From the NCBI GenBank assembly GCA_030065875.1, contig JASJCR010000038.1:1-58475 (forward strand): a DNA stretch of 58,475 bases. Reading direction: 5' to 3'. Made by a program: the position numbers and the translations under genes. The notes below the pieces were generated by a model. That model worked only from the letters and a program-made list of their open reading frames with translations. It did not search any database and had not been told where the DNA came from. Source of the DNA: Ardenticatenaceae bacterium (GTDB lineage Bacteria > Chloroflexota > Anaerolineae > Promineifilales > Promineifilaceae). Shown here one piece after another: positions 15,085 to 23,189 of the stretch (position 1 is the stretch's first letter; each line of letters opens with the position of its first letter).

Positions 15085-15200
15085 GCCAGGCTATTATATG
15101 GCCGTTCAACCGATATCTCGCCGTTGATGAGGTCGAGATATCGGTTGTCGTCGGCCGTAAATGGCTGCCGCACGATGCTGGCGATATTGATTACTAAAGT
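15081..15200 (-). pseudogene. Remnant of the 3' end of a beta-propeller lipoprotein gene
   Basis: On the minus strand these bases encode IVRQPFTADDNRYLDLINGE then ISVERP. This aligns with the very C terminus of the propeller lipoprotein ending at 15794 (VLRPYVDDDTRYLDLNTGDI then LLERP), and the DNA itself is recognisably similar. An in-frame TGA lies just upstream at about 15212-15220 and no start exists, so only the last 30 codons or so survive. It is probably the relic of a tandem duplicate, with the small membrane protein gene at 15311 now between relic and intact copy. Confidence 0.7.
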
Positions 15201-15310
15201 ATATGCTCATGGTTATGCGGAAAAGATTTTAAGAGGTATACTCAATAATGTAATTAGAGGCCGTGCTGCGAGGCATCTCTATTGAAATCAATACCTGGTA
15301 GGGAAAGAGG

Positions 15311-15748
15311 ATGAGTATTCTTTCTATAGCCATCATCATCTTCATCATTCTCGAGAGTCTAAACATAGTCACTTTGTATTTTTATCCCGGGTCTCAGAGG
15401 GGAAATGGGTTGGGCGTGTTTAATGCCTGGGAAAGATCAAAATCTGACCGAGAAATGCATCTGTTCATCCGCTATTTGGTGTTCTGGGTTGCAGGGACAA
15501 AACTGATTTTTGTTGCCCTGCTTCTGGTCATCTTACTGAGTGCAGGGGAATCTACTCAACTTTTAACCGCTGTGGCCATGATTGCTTCTATCTCTTCATT
15601 TTTCTGGCGACTGTACCCGATTATCAAATCAATGGACGCTGATAACCAAATTTCACCACCTGGATACTCCAGAACGATGGCAACCTTGATTACCGGACTC
15701 ATCGGGTTATTTGCCGTCGCTCTGGCCTGGTCCCTCATCGTGACGTAG
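15311..15748 (+). CDS. Four-helix membrane protein, unknown
   Basis: The 145-residue product has four hydrophobic segments, near residues 4-25, 53-78, 82-102 and 120-143. A conserved-looking cytoplasmic loop (GLGVFNAWERSKSDREMHLF) lies between the first two. GGGAAAGAGG directly precedes the ATG. No family is recognised with certainty. It is transcribed toward, and converges with, the propeller lipoprotein gene 45 bases away. Confidence 0.7.
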   Translation: MSILSIAIIIFIILESLNIVTLYFYPGSQRGNGLGVFNAWERSKSDREMHLFIRYLVFWVAGTKLIFVALLLVILLSAGESTQLLTAVAMIASISSFFWRLYPIIKSMDADNQISPPGYSRTMATLITGLIGLFAVALAWSLIVT

Positions 15749-15793
15749 CAATGGGTAGGCAGTCGGATAAGTTTTCCAAGCACAAGGTTACAT

Positions 15794-17995
15794 TTACGGC
15801 CGTTCAAGCAAAATATCGCCGGTGTTGAGGTCGAGATACCGGGTATCATCATCCACGTACGGCCGCAACACGATTACGTCGTCAACCCATTCAACCGGAC
15901 GCCAGTAAGCAAGGTCATCAGCATTAAACATAGTGACGGCGGCCGTTTCTAAGGTAATCACGCCAATCGTCCAATCACCCCCACAAAATTGCTGCTGTGC
16001 AGCAAATGCCACCCGTGTGCCGTCCGGCGAAAAGATTAAGCTGTCCGCAGCGACATAATTTCCATCCAGTGGAACCATGATGGTTTCCGTCCGGCCGCTG
16101 CTTAAATCATACAGATTGAGCGGAAATTCATTGGAGAGGCGATCTTGGAAAAAAGCCACCTTTTGTCTGTCCGGCGACAGCACATGTCCTACGCCTGACG
16201 TCCCTTCTAAGGTCAATTGTGTGCCGCTGCTCAAATCTACCCGCGTTAAATCGCCACCGCCAAATAAGATGCTGCAGCCGTCTGCAACAGTGCGCTGATG
16301 AAAGTAAAAATAGGTTTCGTCTATTGAAAAAAACAGCGGATCCGCCAGGTCGTAATGCAAACCGTCATCAGCTTCTTCAGAAAAAAGCGTGTATCCAGCT
16401 CTGCCGTCGCGCCGGTGGACGGTGAGGGATTCGGCCACATTGCCCCCGCCGGTAAGTTCCGCAATCCAGTTTTCGCTACTAATCACGATATAGTTGCCGC
16501 TAAAATCGGTAGGCTCTGCTTCAAGCGTTTCCAGCAGGATAGGGATAATCGGATCATCGCTCAACGCTTCAATGGCCAGATAGCGGCCGCCAACATCGAT
16601 GTATGTGATGTCCAAGTTTGTTTTGACCGCCGGGTAGCCGGCGATCACGGCCTCTGCCAGGATCACGCTGTCCCTGACCGCCGGGGGTGAACTGCTTTCT
16701 GCAATCGATTTGACCGATAAATAACCGCCGCGGTTTAGGTAGGAGCGCACGCGCAGCTGCGGCGTGCCATCACTATTAGAGATGGTGGTTGTACCGTTGG
16801 CGTGTGCTGCTGCCCAGCTCGCTGGCAGTTCGATCGAAAAATCGAGCGCTTCATCGATATAAAGCGGTCCAACGGCCGCTCCTGCCAGATCAACCCATCC
16901 CACCGGCCAGCCGTCTTGGGCAAATTGATATCCTTCCCAGCTATCCATATCGATCAATGTGGTGTGGCCATCTTCGTACGCATAAGCGGCCAGCCAGCGG
17001 CCGTCGGGGCTAAACTGTGGCCGGTGCCGTCGATTAATTACCCGCTCTTCGCCTGTTTTTACGTTCAAAAGACGGACAGTTGAGAAATTACCCGCAACAT
17101 CGACCCCTTCAACAGCTACCCATTCACCATTGGGCTGCCATGCAGGGGGTAGAGGTGGACTGTCTGCACCTATTAACCGCAAAGACATAGCCCATATGAC
17201 TGCCCCATCGAGGTCGTAAATCGCCAGCCGATCATTTTGAATGACCGCCAGCAGCTGACCATCAGGTGAATAACTGCCGGTCAAAAACCAATCAATTTTT
17301 GTATCGGCCATCCGCTCACCATCCCAGCGCAACACCTGGCCATCAATTGGGATTAAGACAACCCCATCCGGTGAGAGGATGGGGTTACCAAAAAATGGCT
17401 CGGTCAAGACCTGGTAATCGGTGCCATCCAGGCGCACGGCCGTTAACGGCCAAACCCCCTGTTCAGCAAGCCCCTCTTCACCTGACTCCACCAGCAGCCA
17501 ATCGTTGACCTGTCCCCAGATACGACGCACCTGTCGGTTTGGCAAGTCGATGAACGGTTTGGTATCGCTTGAACAAAGGTCGCCAATCAAGAGTTGACCA
17601 TCCTCGACCGAAAACATCTTAAGATCCAGTGCCGGATAAACCGAAGCGAAGATGGCTAAAGACGGCCGTTCGCAGGGCAAAATTGGCCGCGAACCCTCTC
17701 CATCAATGATGCGCCACGCATAATTGTTCTCAAAAATGAGTCCGTCCGCAGCGTTAGGCGGCAGTGGCGTAGGCGTGGCCGTGGGGATGGGTGTGGGTTG
17801 GGTGGTCGGGGCGAGAGCCGTCGGGGAGGGGGGATTAAGGGTCGCTGTCGATGTCGGATGGGCCATTTCAATCGCTGGGGTTGATCGGGCAACCGGCGCG
17901 ACAGAAGGTCGATCAGCAGGAGCGGCACAGCCGATCAACCCCAGGATCAACAACCCGATAAGCTTCTTGCATAACCCAGCTGGTTCTCGTCGCAT
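15794..17995 (-). CDS. TolB/WD40-like beta-propeller lipoprotein
   Basis: The 733-residue protein has a lipoprotein signal peptide (KKLIGLLILGLIGCAAP, lipidated Cys near residue 23) and a Pro/Thr-rich linker of about 45 residues, followed by repeated propeller blades. Blade signatures include FSPDGTRVAFAAQ, LSPDRQKVAFFQD, YSPDGQLLAVIQN and FSPDGRWLAAYAYEDG. A non-propeller insert near residues 375-500 (IELPASWAAAHANG onward) resembles a PsbP/MOG1-like sheet. It is probably surface-exposed and anchored in the cytoplasmic membrane; the ligand is unknown. A short relic of a second copy lies at 15081-15200. Confidence 0.82.
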   Translation of the reverse strand: MRREPAGLCKKLIGLLILGLIGCAAPADRPSVAPVARSTPAIEMAHPTSTATLNPPSPTALAPTTQPTPIPTATPTPLPPNAADGLIFENNYAWRIIDGEGSRPILPCERPSLAIFASVYPALDLKMFSVEDGQLLIGDLCSSDTKPFIDLPNRQVRRIWGQVNDWLLVESGEEGLAEQGVWPLTAVRLDGTDYQVLTEPFFGNPILSPDGVVLIPIDGQVLRWDGERMADTKIDWFLTGSYSPDGQLLAVIQNDRLAIYDLDGAVIWAMSLRLIGADSPPLPPAWQPNGEWVAVEGVDVAGNFSTVRLLNVKTGEERVINRRHRPQFSPDGRWLAAYAYEDGHTTLIDMDSWEGYQFAQDGWPVGWVDLAGAAVGPLYIDEALDFSIELPASWAAAHANGTTTISNSDGTPQLRVRSYLNRGGYLSVKSIAESSSPPAVRDSVILAEAVIAGYPAVKTNLDITYIDVGGRYLAIEALSDDPIIPILLETLEAEPTDFSGNYIVISSENWIAELTGGGNVAESLTVHRRDGRAGYTLFSEEADDGLHYDLADPLFFSIDETYFYFHQRTVADGCSILFGGGDLTRVDLSSGTQLTLEGTSGVGHVLSPDRQKVAFFQDRLSNEFPLNLYDLSSGRTETIMVPLDGNYVAADSLIFSPDGTRVAFAAQQQFCGGDWTIGVITLETAAVTMFNADDLAYWRPVEWVDDVIVLRPYVDDDTRYLDLNTGDILLERP

Positions 17996-18100
17996 CAGTC
18001 AAACCTCACCGCCTTTTGACCTGATTGTATGGTATAAACTGCGGCGTTACATGCCGCATTCACAACCTTTGCTGTACGTTTTCAGCTCGGCAAGACAGCC

Positions 18101-18484
18101 CTACAAATTGCCAGTTTGTCGCCTCCAGAGGGCCAACCCAAGCGTCACCCCGGCACCATACAAAATAAAAGCGGCCGCCGTTCGCACGTGCAGTGCCGTA
18201 TCTCCGTAAACCCAATCCAGCCAGGTGAAGACAATGCCGTCAATCAAAAAGGCGATGGCAAAGGCAAGCGTGGCTCCCGGAACGGTTAGCTCCGGCGTCA
18301 AATCCGCCAGTCTCTTAATGAGCGTGACGAGAACCCATCCAAGAGGGATTGTGGCCACGAAGAGTACGGCATTCCAGATACCGGCGTTAAATACCATGGG
18401 CAAAGAGCGGATAACGACGGCAAATATGAACCAAAAAACCACACCGGTGGTCAGCAAAATTGTGATCTGTCTACGTGATAGCAT
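18101..18484 (-). CDS. DUF5367-like small membrane protein
   Basis: The 127-residue protein has four membrane segments (TILLTTGVVFWFIFAVVI, WNAVLFVATIPLGWVLV, GATLAFAIAFLIDGIVF, TAAAFILYGAGVTLGLAL). The size, spacing and LIDGIVFTWLDWVY after the third helix fit DUF5367, a family often found beside TetR regulators; this assignment is tentative. It is transcribed divergently from a TetR gene, and two identical-core palindromic operators occupy the space between. It is therefore probably a target of that regulator. A GGAG site precedes the ATG. Confidence 0.7.
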   Translation of the reverse strand: MLSRRQITILLTTGVVFWFIFAVVIRSLPMVFNAGIWNAVLFVATIPLGWVLVTLIKRLADLTPELTVPGATLAFAIAFLIDGIVFTWLDWVYGDTALHVRTAAAFILYGAGVTLGLALWRRQTGNL

Positions 18485-18505
18485 GATCTTACTCCAGATA
18501 AATTT

Positions 18506-18546
18506 TGTAGCGGTTGCTACATTTTGTTATTGTAGCAACCGCTACA
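18506..18546. promoter_or_regulatory. Pair of perfect palindromic operators between divergent genes
   Basis: TGTAGCGGTTGCTACA (18506-18521) and TGTAGCAACCGCTACA (18531-18546) are each TGTAGC-N4-GCTACA palindromes and are also exact reverse complements of each other. Their centres are 25 bases apart. They sit between the DUF5367-like gene and the TetR gene and overlap the expected promoters of both. A possible TetR promoter, TTGGCA (18551) and TACAAT (18572), lies just after the second site. Binding of two TetR dimers is the simplest reading. Confidence 0.85.
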
Positions 18547-18583
18547 ATTTTTGGCAAACCATCCACGGTGCTACAATGGACAT

Positions 18584-19081
18584 ATGAGCAAGGTCGCCGC
18601 TAAAAAAAACCTGGCCATTCAACGCACGGCTGCTTATTTGCTGGATAACGGTCTCCACGAAACAGGCATTCGCGCTCTGGCGCAGACGGCCGGTACCAGC
18701 GACCGGATGTTGATCTACTACTTTGGGTCTAAAGACGAGCTGCTCAATCAGGCGTTGAGGCTAATTGCGGCCGGGGTTGCTGACCAGCTCGATGCGCTTC
18801 TGGGAACTCATAGGCGTTCTGCCTCCAGACTGCTTGAGGAATTAACGACCGCCACCGAGAACAATGCCTTTTTACCGGCCGTCCGGCTTTGGTTTGAACT
18901 GGTTGGGCTGGCGGCTCGCGGCCGGGAACCATATGCTTCCAATGCGCAGCTCCTGGCCTCCAACTGGATCAAGTGGGTAACTTCGCGGTTGGAAAATCCA
19001 CGCGAGGACGAGGCGGTCGATCTTTTTGCTCACCTCGAGGGCCGCTTGATGCTGAAAATTATTGGAACAACGAAAAAATAG
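18584..19081 (+). CDS. TetR family transcriptional regulator
   Basis: The 165-residue protein has the TetR-type helix-turn-helix (GIRALAQTAGTSDRMLIYYF followed by GSKDELLNQAL) and a short C-terminal ligand domain. The ATG at 18584 begins MSKVAAKKNLAIQR; an in-frame start 33 bases earlier lies too close to the operators. The aldo-keto reductase/RidA fusion begins 16 bases downstream, so the two probably form an operon, with the DUF5367-like gene divergent. Autoregulation through the double operator is likely. Confidence 0.9.
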   Translation: MSKVAAKKNLAIQRTAAYLLDNGLHETGIRALAQTAGTSDRMLIYYFGSKDELLNQALRLIAAGVADQLDALLGTHRRSASRLLEELTTATENNAFLPAVRLWFELVGLAARGREPYASNAQLLASNWIKWVTSRLENPREDEAVDLFAHLEGRLMLKIIGTTKK

Positions 19082-19096
19082 CGATTAGGATTTCCC

Positions 19097-20551
19097 ATGA
19101 CCACCGTAGAAAGAATCGAGATTGCACCTGGGTTTTCGATATCACGTGTGTTGACCGGCCTGTGGCAAATCGCCGACATGGAGCGCAACGGCCGGCAGCT
19201 CGACTTATATTATGCCGCAGGCGCAATGCGCCCCTATGTTGAAGCTGGCTTTACGACGTTTGACATGGCCGATCATTACGGCTCGGCCGAGGAAATTACC
19301 GGCATATTTCGGCAAACGCTTTCTCCAAACGAATCCGCCCAATTTTTTACCAAGTGGGTCCCCAAACCGGGTGCCATCACCCGAGAAGATGTGCGCAGAG
19401 CGGTACAAACCGCCCTCGAACGCCTGCAAACCGATCGGCTGGACCTTCTACAATACCACTGTTGGACCTACGCCGATCCGATATGGCTAGAATCCCTCTT
19501 CTGGCTGGAGGAGCTGCGTAATGAAGGGTTGATCCGTCATTTGGGCGTCACCAACATCGACACCGCCCATATGCGTATCGCCTTGACCAGCGGCATCAAT
19601 CTGATCACCAACCAGGTCAGCTATTCCCTGCTCGATCAGCGAGCTTCCGGGGCGATGTCGGCTCTGTGTCGCGAATTTGGGATCAAGATTCTGGCCTTTG
19701 GCACCGTTGCCGGCGGATTTTTGACGGAGCGCTGGCTCGATCAGCCGGAGCCGGATTGGGAAAAACTGCCTACCTGGTCGCTGCTAAAATACGGCCGCTA
19801 CATCCGGGCGGCCGGCGGGTGGGCGGTCTTCCAGAATCTGCTGCAGACGATGAAGCGCATCGCTCAAAAGCACGAGGCCTCGATGGCCAATATCGCCTGC
19901 AAAGCGATTCTCGACAACCCGGCCGTGGGCGGGGTGATCATTGGGGCCAGGCTGGGTCTAAGCCAGCACATCGAAGACAATCTGCGTCTCTTTTCTTTTG
20001 AGCTGGATGATGAAGATCGGGTTGGACTCACAGATGCCCTGGCGCAGCTAAAGCCGCTGCCCGGCGACTGCGGAGATGAATATCGCAAGCCCCCACTGCT
20101 GACGGCGGCCGGGGATTTGAGCGATCATCTGGAACGTTTCCCGGCTCCATACAAGACCAAAACGGCGGTCGATGGCCGCACCCACGTCATGTCCGGAACG
20201 ACATGGGAAAAGATTGCCGGTTACTGTCGGGCGGTGCGCCATGGCAGCGAAATTTTCATCTCCGGCACCACCGCCACCCATGGGGAAAAATTAATTGGCG
20301 GGGGTGATGCGGCCGCCCAGACCCATTTCATTATCGACAAAATTGAGGGCACGTTGCAATCGCTGGGGGCCAGACTTGAGGACATCGTGCGAACCCGCAT
20401 GTATGTGCGTCATCTTGACGATTGGGAAGCGGCTGCAAGGGCGCACGGGCAGCGTTTTGGTGAAATTCTGCCGGCCAACACCCTGGTTCAAGCGGATCTC
20501 GTGGGGGATGATTATTTGGTCGAGATCGAAGCGGAAGCAAGAGTAGATTAA
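19097..20551 (+). CDS. Aldo-keto reductase fused to a RidA/YjgF-like domain
   Basis: Residues 1 to about 330 form an aldo-keto reductase TIM barrel with the full catalytic tetrad: Asp56 and Tyr61 in FDMADHYGSAE, Lys86 in FFTKWVP, His121 in DLLQYHCW. Residues 355-484 form a RidA-like domain (FISGTTATHG, the ARLEDIVRTRMYVRHLDDWE helix, and LVEIEAEA at the end). The Arg that binds the substrate carboxylate in RidA imine deaminases (PxR) reads PAN here, with Asn461, so imine deaminase activity is doubtful. The fusion suggests the reductase product or a reactive intermediate is handed to the second domain. It follows the TetR gene by 16 bases. Confidence 0.88.
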   Translation: MTTVERIEIAPGFSISRVLTGLWQIADMERNGRQLDLYYAAGAMRPYVEAGFTTFDMADHYGSAEEITGIFRQTLSPNESAQFFTKWVPKPGAITREDVRRAVQTALERLQTDRLDLLQYHCWTYADPIWLESLFWLEELRNEGLIRHLGVTNIDTAHMRIALTSGINLITNQVSYSLLDQRASGAMSALCREFGIKILAFGTVAGGFLTERWLDQPEPDWEKLPTWSLLKYGRYIRAAGGWAVFQNLLQTMKRIAQKHEASMANIACKAILDNPAVGGVIIGARLGLSQHIEDNLRLFSFELDDEDRVGLTDALAQLKPLPGDCGDEYRKPPLLTAAGDLSDHLERFPAPYKTKTAVDGRTHVMSGTTWEKIAGYCRAVRHGSEIFISGTTATHGEKLIGGGDAAAQTHFIIDKIEGTLQSLGARLEDIVRTRMYVRHLDDWEAAARAHGQRFGEILPANTLVQADLVGDDYLVEIEAEARVD

Positions 20552-20742
20552 TTCCCCATCTCCATCAGAGCAGGCTAGAGAGGAAAGTAAGCAAGCGCCA
20601 ATTAACCAATGCCCGTTCGTACCCTTGATACCGAAACTAAATAACTTCTTGAGTTCATTAAAAATATATGGAACAATGTTCCTATCACTTTGCATTTCAG
20701 TCAACAGAGTTACACAGTGCCAACAGGCAAAAGTGGGGAAAA

Positions 20743-21309
20743 ATGAGCATCTTATTGGGGATTGGAGAGGTTTTAGGGCGCAAAGCGGCCGGGACCCTTT
20801 GGGATTCAGTCACCCAGGCATATGGAGACTGGCAGCGCGGCCGTCATCAACGCCTGTCGATGGCCATCACCCCCAGCGGCGGTGTCCAATATTTACAGCA
20901 GGATCAGGTCAGAGGCACCACTTATCAACAGGGGTCATACGCCCAACCGATTGTCTTAAGCGGCATCTTTGCCGCAGATGATTTTTTTGTCGAATACACC
21001 GACGCCATTCTCGAGCATGACGAAAAAGTAGTTTTGCTATTCGCCTTTGACGAAGAAACCGGTGAAGTCTTCCTGTCTGAATTCCCTTTTGACGGGTATA
21101 TGCTGCCAATCTGGCCCGGCGTTTACTCTCTATACGCCTTTATTGTTGACCCTCTACTCGATGATTTACTGGCGATCGGCTACCCAGCCTGGGGAGAGTT
21201 AGATGATCCCAATCCAATCGAGTTAACCGGATTTGGACCGCTGGACATGGATTTTATCCTGTTTGACGCAGATGAAGATGACGACGATTTTTATGACGAG
21301 GATTGGTAA
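20743..21309 (+). CDS. Protein of unknown function with acidic C terminus
   Basis: The 188-residue product has an N-terminal segment that may be a short amphipathic helix (MSILLGIGEVLGRKAAGTLW). A sheet-rich middle follows with a tyrosine- and phenylalanine-rich stretch, and the tail is strongly acidic (FDADEDDDDFYDEDW). The start at 20743 follows GGGGAAAA; an in-frame ATG at 20668 gives a less plausible N terminus. No family is recognised. It lies between the plus-strand reductase and the convergent adenosine deaminase gene, and appears to be transcribed alone. Confidence 0.6.
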   Translation: MSILLGIGEVLGRKAAGTLWDSVTQAYGDWQRGRHQRLSMAITPSGGVQYLQQDQVRGTTYQQGSYAQPIVLSGIFAADDFFVEYTDAILEHDEKVVLLFAFDEETGEVFLSEFPFDGYMLPIWPGVYSLYAFIVDPLLDDLLAIGYPAWGELDDPNPIELTGFGPLDMDFILFDADEDDDDFYDEDW

Positions 21310-21393
21310 TTATAGTGGTGGAATATACAAAATAAACGGTAAGCAGTAACCTGGATTAAGATAAGAAAAGCTGGGCTGATACAGGTGTAACTT

Positions 21394-22437
21394 TTATAGC
21401 TGCGCCGAAAATTGATCCCAATCAGCCCGGTAAACCGCCCTGGCTTCTTCGGTCAGAAAAGCAGCTTCGAGGGCATTGCGATTGACCTGCCACAACTCAT
21501 CCCATGAGAAGCCCTGGGAAGCCAGCAGAACATATTCGCTCGACAGGTCGGTGGAAAACATCGGTGGATCATCCGAGTTCACCGTCACATATACTCCCTG
21601 ATCCATTAATTTGCGAATCGGGTGCGGCTCATCGAGGGGCACTACCTTTAAGCAGTAGTTGCTCGAGGGTGATACTTCCAGCGGGATTTGGGTATGGCGA
21701 AGATAGGCAACCAGATCCGGATCTTCTAGAGCACGAACCCCGTGACCGATTCGCTCCGCTTTTAAGCTGCGCAGTGCTCCCCAAATGCTGGATGGGCCTT
21801 CCGTTTCACCGGCGTGGGCCACAACATGCAGCCCCTGGCGCTGAGCTTCCATAAACACATCGGTGAACAGCTCGGGTGGAAAACCAATTTCGCTGCCTCC
21901 CACACCAAGCCCGATAAAGACGCCGTATTCCTTTCCTTTAAGCACAAAATCGAGAACCGGGCGAGCGGTATCCGGAAAATCACGGCCGATATCGGGAATA
22001 AAGCGCAGCTCAACACCATGTTCTTCTTTCCCTCGCTCAGCCCCTTCCGCCAAAGCAGCAAAAATTTCATCGTGGGGAAATTTGTCCACCATAAAAGAAG
22101 CGCTCAAAAAAGTCTCGCAATATTTGACGTTGTGCCGGGCCTGCTGTTTGATAAATCGCTCCGTCATATAGGCAAAATCGGCCGGGGTGCGCATACAGTC
22201 AACCGCTTGCAGATAAATCTCCACAAAGTGACTAAAATCGCGAAAGGCATACATCGCCTGCCACTCTTCCAGGGTAGAAGCCGGCAGCTTGACCTTGTTG
22301 CGGCGAGCCAATTCCCAAATCGTGGCCGCATCGGTGGCCCCTTCCAAATGAACGTGCAGTTCCACTTTTGGCATTGCCCATAAACGCTCGGCAAGCTCTG
22401 GGGAAACGGGGGTGTCGGTGTAAATCGAATTGATCAT
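21394..22437 (-). CDS. add: Adenosine deaminase
   Basis: The 347-residue TIM-barrel metalloenzyme carries all the adenosine deaminase signatures. ELHVHLEGA gives the metal-binding His28 and His30, HAGE the third His and the catalytic Glu, ERIGHGVRA the catalytic His, and NSDDPPMFSTDL the metal-binding Asp pair. It hydrolyses adenosine or deoxyadenosine to inosine and ammonia in the cytoplasm. Related adenine deaminases share these motifs, so substrate choice is not certain from sequence. The ATG overlaps the stop of the sulfotransferase-like gene (ATGA), so it is the last gene of a coupled three-gene operon. Confidence 0.9.
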   Translation of the reverse strand: MINSIYTDTPVSPELAERLWAMPKVELHVHLEGATDAATIWELARRNKVKLPASTLEEWQAMYAFRDFSHFVEIYLQAVDCMRTPADFAYMTERFIKQQARHNVKYCETFLSASFMVDKFPHDEIFAALAEGAERGKEEHGVELRFIPDIGRDFPDTARPVLDFVLKGKEYGVFIGLGVGGSEIGFPPELFTDVFMEAQRQGLHVVAHAGETEGPSSIWGALRSLKAERIGHGVRALEDPDLVAYLRHTQIPLEVSPSSNYCLKVVPLDEPHPIRKLMDQGVYVTVNSDDPPMFSTDLSSEYVLLASQGFSWDELWQVNRNALEAAFLTEEARAVYRADWDQFSAQL

Positions 22438-23189
22438 GATGGGGCAATCTTGAATTGAGCCATCTGATTATAAAGCATTTCCGCCTGATTTAAAACGGGA
22501 CTAAGATCATGGGGCAGCGTATCGTTTTTGGGGCGATAGGGGGCAAAGCCGGTTGATCTCTCAACGGCCGCGTACCAATACCTGGACCAGATCCCATCAC
22601 TATCTCGGGAGCCGGCCGGCCAGGAAAGCATCCGTTCGTCAAATTCAATCCCCACTTTTTGGCAGAGTTGACTTAACATTAACCGCGGGTGTTCCAACAC
22701 GTCGCGAGCATCCAAGACCGGCGGATGGGGGTCGAGATGCCGCTGGACATACTCAAACAGCTCCACCTGCCGCACAAACCCGATATCTTCCAGGCTTACC
22801 TGCGGCCTTACCCGCCGGTATGAGTTAATCACCTCTAACGGATCGCGTATCAGAAAGCAGTTGGTTACCTGGCTCAACCAGTCAAGCGACATGTGGGGCA
22901 GCATATGGTGGGTCATATGTTTCTGATAAAAAATCGCAGCCCCATCCGGCAGTGGTGCGGTTAACTGGGCCACAATTTGCCGCCAGTCGCTTTCCATTGA
23001 AGCGATAATCTCCGGTGCTCCCGGATGATCGAGACCGGTTTTTTGCAAATAATGGCCGTAAAAAGGCTCATCAACCACAATAGTATCCGGCCTATTTTCA
23101 AAAGAGCGCATCATGGCGGTAGAAATGTTGCGCGGGCCGGACCACATGGCGATCCGCCGGAACGATGATTGGTGAGAAGAGGTTGTCAT
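22434..23189 (-). CDS. Sulfotransferase-like P-loop protein
   Basis: The 251-residue protein begins with RIAMWSGPRNISTAMMRSFE, the 5'-phosphosulfate-binding loop of PAPS-dependent sulfotransferases. It continues with a helix carrying DEPFYGHYL and the 3'-phosphate strand FLIRDPLEVINSYRRV. Proteins of this type are often mislabelled as branched-chain aminotransferase-like. The acceptor is unknown. The start at 23189 is chosen because its ATG overlaps the stop of the upstream gene (ATGA), and its own stop overlaps the adenosine deaminase start, so translation of all three is coupled. Confidence 0.82.
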   Translation of the reverse strand: MTTSSHQSSFRRIAMWSGPRNISTAMMRSFENRPDTIVVDEPFYGHYLQKTGLDHPGAPEIIASMESDWRQIVAQLTAPLPDGAAIFYQKHMTHHMLPHMSLDWLSQVTNCFLIRDPLEVINSYRRVRPQVSLEDIGFVRQVELFEYVQRHLDPHPPVLDARDVLEHPRLMLSQLCQKVGIEFDERMLSWPAGSRDSDGIWSRYWYAAVERSTGFAPYRPKNDTLPHDLSPVLNQAEMLYNQMAQFKIAPS

